Below are positions 1 to 6,492 of a stretch of 6,492 bases of DNA, piece by piece. The notes under the pieces were generated by a model, which did not search any database, was not told where the DNA came from, and saw only the letters and a list, made by a program, of their open reading frames with translations. Each line of letters begins with the position of its first letter. Position 1 is the first letter of the stretch. The translations under genes and the position numbers were made by a program. This DNA is from Thermodesulfovibrionales bacterium (GTDB lineage Bacteria; Nitrospirota; Thermodesulfovibrionia; Thermodesulfovibrionales; SM23-35), in assembly GCA_020062205.1 (NCBI GenBank), contig JAGUWT010000209.1:1-6492 (forward strand), in the 5' to 3' direction.

Positions 1-1250
1 CCATCAGGACCAACACTTTGAACCATATCATGCGAACTTTCGATCATGTTTCGATAGCGTTCTTCACTTTCCTGCAACGCCTCCTCCATCCGTTTACGCT
101 TGGTGATGTCAGCCTGCAATGCTTCGTTGGCTTTTGCTAGTTCTGCTGTCCTTTCCTGAACCCGTATTTCTAACTCGTCGTGTGCTCTGCGAAGCTCATG
201 CTGGGAATGTTCCAACGCTTCAAGCATTCCGTTGACAGTGTTAGCCAGACCCGACAGTTCATCCTTTCCTGAAAGTAACAGTCGTTCTGATGGATTACCA
301 CTTGCGCCAATTTTACTAACATCATTGCTAAGACGAGTTAGACGAGAAAGTACAGACTTCTCTAAAAGCAATATGGTTACTACGCCAAACACGAGGCTAA
401 CTACAAGGAGCGAGAAGATAAGATAACGCATGGTGGCCTGGCCTTGCTTGTAAATGGCTCTGGGGAGGTTCACACACAATATAAGAGCAGGCTTCCCATA
501 GATGTCCATCAGCAGTGCATACCCTGCAATCGAATCCGCGTCCAACGACCGGATGAAAATTGATGATTTATCCGACAGAGAGGAACGCGCTATCTGGAAG
601 TCAGGAGGCATCTGCATATCATCAAATCGATGCACTGTTAGAGGTAAATGAGTTATTTGAGCCAGCCGCTTAATTTCGGCATCATCCATATAGCGCCCGA
701 AGATTATCGTTCCACGGATAGGGCCTTTGCCTTCACTGGTCAGGATAGGCTGAGAGACAATGAGCAGGGTGCCTTCGGGAAGGAGAATTATCCCGGTTCG
801 GCTACTCTGTGTATCCGGGTGCTGTAAAAGAATACTTCTTGCAGAAATGTGTTCCTTCAGGCTCTCAGGGATGGGAGTTGCTTTCATATTATTTAGATCA
901 AATCCTTTGCCGAAGACCATCCGGCCAGTAGAGTGGATAAAAAGCATCAGGTTAAGTCTGAGGTCGGAGAGAGCGGTATCAGTGAGATTTGACTTTACAA
1001 AGGCGGCGTTGGCATCCTCGATGAAGCGATAGGTATCATCCCACTTAGCCCAATCGGCTACCTTGAAGTTCAAGTTGTTGAGTTCATTATATAGTGCTCC
1101 CAGTGCTCGTTCAATATTATGGCGGGTATCCTGTTCTTCCAATTCGGCAAAGCTGCTCAGCAAGATGGGTGAGGAGGTGGTATACAGAACCACAATTAGA
1201 CCGACGAGTGTCACGGTAATGATAAGCAGTGTCTTCTTACGTAGTGTCAT
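1..1250 (-). CDS. CHASE4-HAMP-PAS membrane sensor, 3' end outside the window
   Basis: I translated this frame by hand. It is open from ATG at 1250 down to base 1, giving 416 codons with no stop, so the C-terminus is missing. Residues 7-24 form TM1. Residues about 55-215 are periplasmic and carry CHASE4 hallmarks: DWAKWDDTYRFI at 66-77, FVKSNLTDTALSDL just after, and GPIRGTIIFGRYMDD at 176-190. TM2 is about 277-296. A HAMP linker follows (about 297-350, with KDELSGLANTVNGML). Next is a charged coiled coil with ELEIRVQERTAEL and ITKRKRMEEALQESEERY, the usual lead-in to a PAS domain, which begins near 395 and is cut off. CHASE4 domains sense extracytoplasmic small ligands, mostly unknown. The output (histidine kinase, GGDEF/EAL or other) cannot be seen. 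ATG 1250 is the first in-frame start after the upstream gene's stop. Only a weak GGGA lies about 10 nt ahead, so translation may be coupled to the barrel gene 17 nt upstream. Confidence 0.9.
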   Translation of the reverse strand, partial: MTLRKKTLLIITVTLVGLIVVLYTTSSPILLSSFAELEEQDTRHNIERALGALYNELNNLNFKVADWAKWDDTYRFIEDANAAFVKSNLTDTALSDLRLNLMLFIHSTGRMVFGKGFDLNNMKATPIPESLKEHISARSILLQHPDTQSSRTGIILLPEGTLLIVSQPILTSEGKGPIRGTIIFGRYMDDAEIKRLAQITHLPLTVHRFDDMQMPPDFQIARSSLSDKSSIFIRSLDADSIAGYALLMDIYGKPALILCVNLPRAIYKQGQATMRYLIFSLLVVSLVFGVVTILLLEKSVLSRLTRLSNDVSKIGASGNPSERLLLSGKDELSGLANTVNGMLEALEHSQHELRRAHDELEIRVQERTAELAKANEALQADITKRKRMEEALQESEERYRNMIESSHDMVQSVGPD

Positions 1251-1267
1251 AACGTTGCATTCCCAAT

Positions 1268-2056
1268 CTAAAACTCGATCCCGACTGCCAAACCCAAGTT
1301 AGCAATGGTTGGGTTCTCTACCTGATGGCGAAGCTCACCATCTATGAGAACACTGAATCCCACATGGGGGCAAATGTATAGGAACTTTTTCAGGTAATAG
1401 GTGAGAGATAGATCACCACTTGCAACATTGAAGGCGCTTTTGGGCAACCCCAGATAAACATCGTTAAACTTAGAAGAAGCCCACCCGAGGCTCAAGGAAG
1501 TCTTCATTGACAGTTCAGAATGAAATTCATATTCATAAGATACTCCAGCATCGCCAAAATAAGAACCTCTGTACTTTACAATGTCAAAGGCATGGCTGGT
1601 GAACACATGAATAGGGCCAACAGGATAAGAAACCTTTAAAGAAATCTCTCCTGTAGTTGGGGAATCCTCCTGATTAGGATAAAGGTAAAACTGGACAGTT
1701 GGTTCGATGATGATTTTCTTCCACTCACGGCTATAAGAAAGGATCAAATCTACTTCATTAAACTTCCCCTGATTGACTTCATTATTTAAAACGAAGTTGC
1801 TCCATACCGAAAAATTAAAGTCAAAAGCTGATACACTTACCGATGGCTGCATAACGGCTCCTTCGCTCAAGGCAATGCCGCGCCATACATATCGTGAGTT
1901 AAAGTCTACCACACTGCCATAGGTGGCTACCGAATCTTCTTCCCGTGAATCATTCGGGTTTTCTTGTGCAAAGCTACTAAATGGAATAAGGAGAATTAAA
2001 ATTATGAATAGTATCTTCTCTTTCATTCTCAGGCGGACTGGAGCTTTGAAGCACAT
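1268..2056 (-). CDS. Predicted outer-membrane beta-barrel protein
   Basis: A 262-aa protein with an N-terminal signal peptide: basic MKEK, then a hydrophobic run (residues 15-26), and a likely signal peptidase I site after SSFA (residue 30). The mature part alternates polar and hydrophobic residues, is rich in aromatics and ends in ...AVGIEF. A terminal Phe is typical of barrels inserted by the BAM complex. The segment SRYVWRGIALSEG (54-66) near the mature N-terminus recalls the TorF/Gcw_chp type of barrel of unknown function. That is a resemblance from memory, not a search result. There are two candidate starts. ATG 2056 has a GGA about 6 nt ahead. ATG 2026 (Met11) gives a textbook signal peptide but has no clear Shine-Dalgarno. 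It is the first gene of a minus-strand pair with the CHASE4 sensor (17-nt gap), which suggests joint expression. Transport substrate or ligand is unknown. Confidence 0.75.
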   Translation of the reverse strand: MCFKAPVRLRMKEKILFIILILLIPFSSFAQENPNDSREEDSVATYGSVVDFNSRYVWRGIALSEGAVMQPSVSVSAFDFNFSVWSNFVLNNEVNQGKFNEVDLILSYSREWKKIIIEPTVQFYLYPNQEDSPTTGEISLKVSYPVGPIHVFTSHAFDIVKYRGSYFGDAGVSYEYEFHSELSMKTSLSLGWASSKFNDVYLGLPKSAFNVASGDLSLTYYLKKFLYICPHVGFSVLIDGELRHQVENPTIANLGLAVGIEF

Positions 2057-2146
2057 CTGTCATCCATTTTATGCAACATTTGGGTAAATAAACTAAGGTT
2101 TATATATGCGACAATTATCGCTCAAGCCTCTTTATACTGTCAAGAG

Positions 2147-2169
2147 ATTTTGTAAGAATTTTGTAAGAA
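2147..2169 (+). repeat. 11-bp-period direct repeat, possible OmpR/PhoB-type operator
   Basis: TTTTGTAAGAA occurs twice head to tail (2148-2158 and 2159-2169), preceded by A, giving an exact 11-bp period. Response regulators of the OmpR/PhoB family bind direct repeats of about 7 bp spaced 11 bp apart. In PhoB-activated promoters such a pair replaces the -35 box about 10 bp upstream of the -10. Here the repeat ends 10 bp before TATAAT at 2180. The repeat unit (TTGTAAG) matches the enterobacterial Pho-box unit only partly, so the regulator is unidentified. Confidence 0.45.
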
Positions 2170-2176
2170 CCTCTTG

Positions 2177-2185
2177 TGTTATAAT
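2177..2185 (+). promoter_or_regulatory. Extended -10 promoter (TGTTATAAT), predicted leaderless start
   Basis: TG at 2177-2178, one base, then TATAAT at 2180-2185 is a perfect extended -10 element for the housekeeping sigma factor. No good -35 lies at 16-18 bp, which extended -10 promoters tolerate. Transcription should begin 6-8 nt after the hexamer, at about 2191-2193. The ATG of the next gene is at 2194, so the transcript would carry virtually no 5' leader. Consistent with this, no Shine-Dalgarno precedes that ATG. Confidence 0.6.
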
Positions 2186-2193
2186 ATTTTTAT

Positions 2194-2400
2194 ATGGATA
2201 GAAAGAAAAGTTACTTACATATAAACGGTGACTTGCCCCTTTGTCCTGTGTGTGGCAGAGAGCTTGATAAGTCAACCTTTATAAGGAAAGGATGGGATTG
2301 TAAATGCGGAGAGTTCATACCAGAAGAACTTGCTATAAACCCCTTTGAGGGCTGTACTCACGGACTCAACTGTAATTGCAAAAGAGAAAGAAAGAAGTGA
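2194..2400 (+). CDS. Small cysteine-rich zinc-ribbon-like protein
   Basis: A 68-aa basic protein with seven cysteines. CPVCG (17-21) and CKCG (36-39) form two knuckles about 15 residues apart, as in a zinc ribbon. The tail adds CTHGLNCNC (54-62), giving Cys54, His56, Cys60 and Cys62 as a possible second metal site, followed by KRERKK. I see no signal peptide or membrane segment, so it is probably cytoplasmic. I do not recognise a named family; zinc ribbons of this size can bind nucleic acid or proteins, but nothing shows a function. ATG 2194 is the only Met codon. It has no ribosome-binding site and lies 9 nt after a consensus -10, so leaderless translation is likely. It precedes the ABC ATPase gene by 32 nt and is probably co-transcribed with it. 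Conserved spacing of the cysteines argues for a real gene. Confidence 0.65.
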   Translation: MDRKKSYLHINGDLPLCPVCGRELDKSTFIRKGWDCKCGEFIPEELAINPFEGCTHGLNCNCKRERKK

Positions 2401-2432
2401 AGTAAGCACAGAATACATGTTAAACTTCTCAT

Positions 2433-3409
<977 letters not shown>

Positions 3410-3410
<1 letters not shown>

Positions 3411-4174
3411 TGGAATTTAATGCCATTTACGTAATAGTTGCGAGGGAATTTAAGAAATTTATACGGGAGAGGAGCCGCCTTATTTCAACAATCGCACGGC
3501 CACTCCTGTGGCTGTTTATTGTTGGCGCAGGGATGTCCCGACTCGTGTCACCAAATACAGGAGTACCATATATCCAGTTTATTTTCCCAGGGATACTCGG
3601 GATGACGATATTGTTCAGCTCAATCTTTTCATCAATATCCATAATCTGGGATAAGGAATTCGGGTTTATGAAGGAGATCCTCGTTGCCCCTGTATCAAGG
3701 TTCTCCATAGTTATTGGCAAGGCATTGAGCGGTACGGTTATATCAACAATACAGGCAATCATTATCCTTGCACTCTTTCCATTCATTGGGTTTAAACTCG
3801 GAATCTTTCAGATTATAGAGGTCATACTTATATGTACAGCGCTATCATTTTCTATTTCAGCCTTCGGGATTGTCCTTGCGACATTCTATGAGAGCTATGA
3901 GAGCTTCAGTGTAATAATGAATTTCATAATTATGCCGATGTTTTTTCTTTCAGGGGCGATGTACCCTGTAAAGCTTCTACCGGATATTCTGAAGCTAATT
4001 TCAAAGTTAAATCCTCTTACGTATGGTATTGATGCGATGAAACATGTCATCTTCAAATTCGAAACAGGTCCGATGAGTCCAGATTTTTCGTATATAATAG
4101 ATGTAGCAGTGATCATTGGGACATCAATTATTTTTGTTATTGTTGCAGGTAAATTATTTGAGAGGAAAAAGTGA
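3410..4174 (+). CDS. ABC-2 type exporter permease, DrrB/NodJ type
   Basis: A 254-aa inner-membrane protein, the usual length for ABC-2 permeases. The N-terminal part REFKKFIRERSRL (12-24) is the cytoplasmic coupling-helix type segment that precedes TM1. Six hydrophobic segments can be seen at about 25-45, 57-79, 108-128, 134-157, 168-187 and 228-247. Family signatures are IWDKEFGFMKEILVAPVSR (79-97) after TM2 and FLSGAMYPVKLLP (179-191) followed by LNPLTYGIDAM (200-210). It would dimerise and pair with two copies of the ATPase encoded just upstream. GTG 3410 is chosen because of the AGGAG nine bases ahead and the one-base overlap. Substrate unknown. The gene ends at TGA 4172-4174 and a C/G palindrome follows. 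Confidence 0.92.
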
Positions 4175-4184
4175 TTTATAAAGT

Positions 4185-4225
4185 AATCCCCCTTACCCCC
4201 CCTAGTAAAGGGGGGATGGGGGATT
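4185..4225. repeat. C/G-rich palindrome (hairpin) between permease and leuC
   Basis: AATCCCCC (4185-4192) pairs with GGGGGATT (4218-4225), and the inner C-run (4196-4202) pairs with GGGGGG (4210-4215). A small TTA/AT internal bulge and a loop of about 7-8 nt (around CTAGTAAA) complete a very stable stem. No T-tract follows, so it is not a canonical terminator, though it could attenuate or stabilise the mRNA 3' end. It resembles the short AATCCCCC...GGGGGATT palindromes scattered through intergenic DNA of many environmental bacterial genomes. Its copy number cannot be seen here. Confidence 0.7.
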
Positions 4226-4231
4226 TGTTAG

Positions 4232-4238
4232 AGAGGTG
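4232..4238 (+). promoter_or_regulatory. leuC: Shine-Dalgarno of leuC, favouring the second ATG
   Basis: AGAGGTG precedes two consecutive ATG codons at 4240 and 4243. GAGG (4233-4236) is only 3 nt from the first ATG but 6 nt from the second. Spacing therefore favours 4243, so the protein would begin MTITEKIL. Confidence 0.55.
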
Positions 4239-4239
4239 A

Positions 4240-5502
4240 ATGATGACAATTACTGAAAAAATTCTCGTAGCGCATTCGGGTAAGAAAATAGTTTCACCTA
4301 ATGAATTAATCAATGCAAAGGTTGATCTTATCCTTGCAAATGATATAACCGCACCAATCGCAATATCAGAATTCAAAAAGATAGGGGCAAAGGATGTTTT
4401 TGATAAAGACAGAATAGCAATGATACCCGATCACTTTGCACCACAGAAAGACATAAAGGCTGCAGAGCAATGCAAGATACTGAAGGATTTTTCAAGGGAA
4501 TATAAACTCAGTCTTTATTTTGAGGTTGGCAGGATGGGCATTGAGCATGCACTCCTTCCAGAAGAAGGGCTTGTTGTGCCGGGTGATTTAGTTATCGGTG
4601 CTGACAGCCATACCTGTACATATGGAGCTCTCGGGGCATTCTCAACAGGGGTTGGTTCTACCGATGTTGCTGCTGCAATGGCAACAGGGGAATGCTGGTT
4701 CAAGGTTCCAGAGTCAACGAAGTTTATCTATTATGGCAAACTAAACAAGTGGGTAGGAGGGAAGGATTTAATACTTCATACCATTGGAGACATAGGTGTT
4801 GATGGTGCGCTTTACAAGACAATGGAATTTGAAGGAGAGACGATAAGGAAGCTTCCAATGCATGGAAGGCTTACCATGTGCAATATGGCTATAGAGGCTG
4901 GAGGGAAGAATGGAATTATTGTACCTGATAAAATCACAAAGTCATATGTGAGAAACAGGGCAAAAAGGCCATATACGTTTTACAAATCTGACAAAGATTC
5001 ACACTATGTAGAAATCCGTGAGTATGACTGCTCAAAGATCCCGCTTACTGTTGCATGTCCGCATTTCCCGTCAAATGTAAGACCTGCAGCAGAGTTATTT
5101 GAGGTTACCATTGATCAGGTTGTCATCGGCTCCTGCACAAACGGAAGGTTTGAAGATTTATTGGAGGCTGCAACGGTTATAAAAGGCAGAAAAATTAATC
5201 CTAATGTGAGAATGATTGTGATACCTGCAACCCAGAAGATATACAGACAGGCAATGAAGAAAGGTTTATTGGATATATTCATAGAGGCAGAGGCAGTAGT
5301 CTCCACTCCAACGTGTGGACCATGCCTCGGTGGACATATGGGAATACTTGCAAAAGGTGAACGGGCAATTGCAACTACCAACAGAAACTTTGTTGGCAGG
5401 ATGGGCCATCCTGAGAGCGAGGTATATCTATCCAATCCTGCAGTTGCAGCAGCATCAGCAGTGCTTGGGAGGATAGGGATACCAGAGGAATTGGGGTTGT
5501 AA
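4240..5502 (+). CDS. leuC: 3-isopropylmalate dehydratase large subunit (LeuC type 2)
   Basis: A 420-aa aconitase-superfamily protein with the length of the shorter type-2/archaeal LeuC, not the roughly 470-aa enterobacterial form. With a small LeuD subunit it would isomerise 2- to 3-isopropylmalate in leucine synthesis. Three cluster ligands are in place: Cys299 in GSCTNGR, and Cys359 and Cys362 in TPTCGPCLGGHMG, binding a [4Fe-4S] cluster. Other family motifs are IPDHFAP (near 63-69), GADSHTCTYGALGAF, GVGSTDVA and NRNFVGRMGHPES. The start could be 4240 or 4243; the ribosome-binding site favours the latter. No leuD follows; the next gene is ridA. In this family substrate choice is set largely by the small subunit, so homoaconitase or another (R)-2-alkylmalate dehydratase role is possible. 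A C/G palindrome lies just upstream. Confidence 0.9.
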   Translation: MMTITEKILVAHSGKKIVSPNELINAKVDLILANDITAPIAISEFKKIGAKDVFDKDRIAMIPDHFAPQKDIKAAEQCKILKDFSREYKLSLYFEVGRMGIEHALLPEEGLVVPGDLVIGADSHTCTYGALGAFSTGVGSTDVAAAMATGECWFKVPESTKFIYYGKLNKWVGGKDLILHTIGDIGVDGALYKTMEFEGETIRKLPMHGRLTMCNMAIEAGGKNGIIVPDKITKSYVRNRAKRPYTFYKSDKDSHYVEIREYDCSKIPLTVACPHFPSNVRPAAELFEVTIDQVVIGSCTNGRFEDLLEAATVIKGRKINPNVRMIVIPATQKIYRQAMKKGLLDIFIEAEAVVSTPTCGPCLGGHMGILAKGERAIATTNRNFVGRMGHPESEVYLSNPAVAAASAVLGRIGIPEELGL

Positions 5503-5516
5503 AGTATTAATTTTAC

Positions 5517-5534
5517 CACAGAGAACACAGAGAA
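5517..5534 (+). repeat. Tandem 9-bp repeat CACAGAGAA x2 abutting the ridA start
   Basis: CACAGAGAA at 5517-5525 is repeated exactly at 5526-5534, ending 2 nt before ATG 5537. It lies in the 34-nt gap between leuC and ridA and occupies the place where a ribosome-binding site should be, offering only GAGA. Similar ACCACAGAGAACACAGAG strings are known as dispersed intergenic repeats in environmental bacterial genomes. That comparison is from memory. Confidence 0.65.
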
Positions 5535-5536
5535 AA

Positions 5537-6004
5537 ATGAAAAATATATCATCTGAAAAAAGACTGAGAGAACTTGGCTTAGATCTTTCTGAGGCACCAA
5601 AGCCACTCGGCTCTTATGTGCCATGCGTCCAGACAGGAAATCTCTTATTCCTCAGCGGAATACTTCCACTCCGGGATGGAAAACTAAGAAGAACAGGCAG
5701 GGTTGGCGAATCTGTACCCTTAGAAGAAGCGCAGGAAGATGCCAGGCAGATTGTGATCAATGCCCTATCAATCCTGAAATCACATCTGGGAGGTCTCGAT
5801 AAGGTTAAAAGTTGCGTTAAGATTACGGGTTATGTTGCGTCAGCGCCTGACTTTACTGAACAACCAAAGGTCTTGAATACAGCATCGGATCTTCTGTTTG
5901 AAATATTTGGTGATGAAGGCAGACACGCAAGGGCAGCCGTTGGCGTAAATGTTCTCCCCTTAAATTCACCCTTAGAGATAGATTTTATCTTTGAGGTTTC
6001 TTAG
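5537..6004 (+). CDS. RidA/YjgF family protein (enamine/imine deaminase-like)
   Basis: A 155-aa protein, longer than the roughly 128-aa canonical RidA, matching the longer YjgF subfamily with extra N-terminal residues. The fold signatures are present: PLGSYVPCVQTGNLLFLSG (23-41), the helix LEEAQEDARQIVINAL (62-77), VKSCVKITGYVASAPDF (90-106) and HARAAVGVNVLP (130-141). Arg132 corresponds to the catalytic Arg105 of canonical RidA, and Glu147 in PLEIDFIF to its conserved Glu. Residues needed for hydrolysis of 2-aminoacrylate-like enamines/imines therefore seem kept, although non-RidA subgroups can lack this activity or act on other substrates. It is cytosolic and probably trimeric. Its place after leuC fits a role around branched-chain amino-acid synthesis, where canonical RidA protects PLP enzymes. 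ATG 5537 has no strong ribosome-binding site, only the GAGA of a tandem repeat. The next gene starts 2 nt after its TAG. Confidence 0.88.
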   Translation: MKNISSEKRLRELGLDLSEAPKPLGSYVPCVQTGNLLFLSGILPLRDGKLRRTGRVGESVPLEEAQEDARQIVINALSILKSHLGGLDKVKSCVKITGYVASAPDFTEQPKVLNTASDLLFEIFGDEGRHARAAVGVNVLPLNSPLEIDFIFEVS

Positions 6005-6006
6005 GA

Positions 6007-6426
6007 ATGAAAATTCAAATTAAATATCTCCGAAATCTTTTCTATGATCTTTTAAATGACTATGGACGTGTTTTAATACTGGTTAAACATTCTGATCTCA
6101 CTTTCATAGGTAACAGAGGTTTCACTGATGAAGAGAAAGAGAAGGGATTAATCTTAGTGTTTAATAACAAGAATTATAAAACCCTCCAATGGACTGAAGA
6201 TGGAGGCATTATAGCCGCACTTGGTTTCGGGGTCAGTAATAGAGCCGAAAAATGCTTCATTCACCATAACGACATAGTGGCTGTGTTTTCTCCAGATGCC
6301 AAGGTAAAGTTTGACAGGTGGGATATGTTTGATAGAGAAGATTCAAAAGCAAAGTTAGATGAATCAGAAAATTTCACAGACAAAAAAATTGTGTCTCTTG
6401 ACAAATTCAAAAAGACAAAAACCTAA
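6007..6426 (+). CDS. Candidate divergent SspB-like ClpXP adaptor
   Basis: A 139-aa soluble protein without signal peptide or membrane segment. Its layout follows SspB. A helix with YLRNLFYDLLNDYG (7-20) corresponds to E. coli YLLRAFYEWLLDN. A beta-rich core comes next: VLILVKH (22-28), GLILVFNNKNYKTLQW (47-62; compare GQIVLNIAPRAVGNLEL), IIAALGFGV (68-76; compare RFNARFGGI) and CFIHHNDIVAVFSPD (83-97; compare VSVPLAAVLAIYAREN). An acidic, low-complexity linker (103-125) leads to a short basic C-terminal motif KKIVSLDKFKKTKT (126-139), placed like the ClpX-binding tail (LRVVK in E. coli). If right, it would tether ssrA-tagged or other substrates to ClpXP. The alignment is by eye and remote, so hypothetical protein is the fallback. 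ATG 6007 lies 2 nt after the ridA stop, with GAGG (5993-5996) 10 nt ahead; coupling to ridA is likely. Confidence 0.5.
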   Translation: MKIQIKYLRNLFYDLLNDYGRVLILVKHSDLTFIGNRGFTDEEKEKGLILVFNNKNYKTLQWTEDGGIIAALGFGVSNRAEKCFIHHNDIVAVFSPDAKVKFDRWDMFDREDSKAKLDESENFTDKKIVSLDKFKKTKT

Positions 6427-6492
6427 TTCAATTTTCTAAGGATGCTCCCCATCAAATTTTAAATATATCATCTTTATTATTCAAAAACTACA
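6427..6492. other. AT-rich 3' flank, no feature recognised
   Basis: After TAA 6424-6426 the remaining 66 bases are AT-rich. The only self-complementarity is a 4-bp GATG/CATC stem around 6434-6447, followed by AAATTTT, too weak to call a terminator. No start of a further gene can be identified. Confidence 0.4.

Larger units (their letters stand above)
2057..2193. promoter_or_regulatory. Divergent intergenic region with promoters for both arms
   Basis: This 137-bp AT-rich spacer separates the minus-strand barrel/sensor pair from the plus-strand gene series, so it must hold the start signals of the left pair and probably those of the right series. The plus-strand signals near its right end are strong and listed separately. 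On the minus strand I see only a weak candidate: TTGAGC (complement of 2120-2125) and TATAAA (complement of 2099-2104) with a short 15-bp spacer. No convincing hairpin or RNA gene is visible. Confidence 0.6.

Noticed and set aside
232..1302. Plus-strand open frames of 64-90 codons across the left arm
   Set aside because: They lie opposite the continuous 416-codon CHASE4 sensor frame, have no family motifs, and read as low-complexity Ser/Arg-rich antisense.
2099..2125. Minus-strand promoter TTGAGC / TATAAA for the barrel gene
   Set aside because: The spacer is only 15 bp and the -35 is poor. It is noted in the intergenic entry but not called as a feature.
2138..2145. TGTCAAGA as a third copy of the 11-bp-period operator repeat
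   Set aside because: Its spacing to the next TGTAAGAA is 13 bp, not 11, so it does not keep the helical phase.
4185..4226. Intrinsic terminator after the exporter genes
   Set aside because: The stem is strong, but only ATTTGTTAG follows in place of a U-run, so it is recorded as a palindromic repeat.
5115..5624. 169-codon minus-strand open frame across the leuC/ridA junction
   Set aside because: It is antisense to the cysteine-ligand region of leuC and the start of ridA, both strongly conserved families, and its translation has no recognisable domain.

Overview
The window looks like chromosomal DNA of a Gram-negative bacterium: it encodes a signal-peptide-bearing outer-membrane barrel candidate and a two-transmembrane periplasmic sensor. 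The moderate-to-low GC, GTG starts, GC-rich palindromic repeat and type-2 (archaeal-like, about 420 aa) LeuC would suit Nitrospirota or former Deltaproteobacteria. This placement is inference and weak.

Left arm (1-2056, minus strand): two genes that probably form one operon. A predicted outer-membrane beta-barrel protein comes first, followed 17 nt later by a CHASE4-HAMP-PAS sensor that runs off the left edge. Its output domain lies outside the window, so it cannot be said whether it is a histidine kinase, cyclase or other enzyme.

Centre (2057-2193): a divergent intergenic region. On the plus strand it holds a consensus extended -10 element (TGTTATAAT) placed so close to the next ATG that the mRNA is predicted to be leaderless. 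Upstream of it is an 11-bp-period direct repeat with the geometry used by OmpR/PhoB-family regulators.

Right arm (2194-6426, plus strand): six co-directional genes. In order they are a 68-aa cysteine-rich (zinc-ribbon-like) protein; a DrrA-type ABC ATPase and its ABC-2 permease, which overlap by one base; a LeuC-type dehydratase large subunit; a RidA-family protein; and a 139-aa protein that I read as a divergent SspB-like ClpXP adaptor. A C/G-rich palindrome separates the exporter pair from leuC. A tandem CACAGAGAA repeat sits directly against the ridA start codon. The two halves (exporter; leuC-ridA-sspB-like) may be separate transcription units or one unit with read-through.

Functional reading: the exporter pumps an unknown substrate. 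LeuC and RidA fit branched-chain amino-acid metabolism plus clean-up of reactive enamine/imine intermediates, but no leuD is adjacent. The last gene would feed substrates to ClpXP if the SspB reading is right. I see no CRISPR array, transposase, phage gene, rRNA or tRNA, and no clear-cut new multi-gene system. The points most worth checking are the SspB-like protein, the leaderless promoter with its repeat operator, and the cysteine-rich mini-protein.
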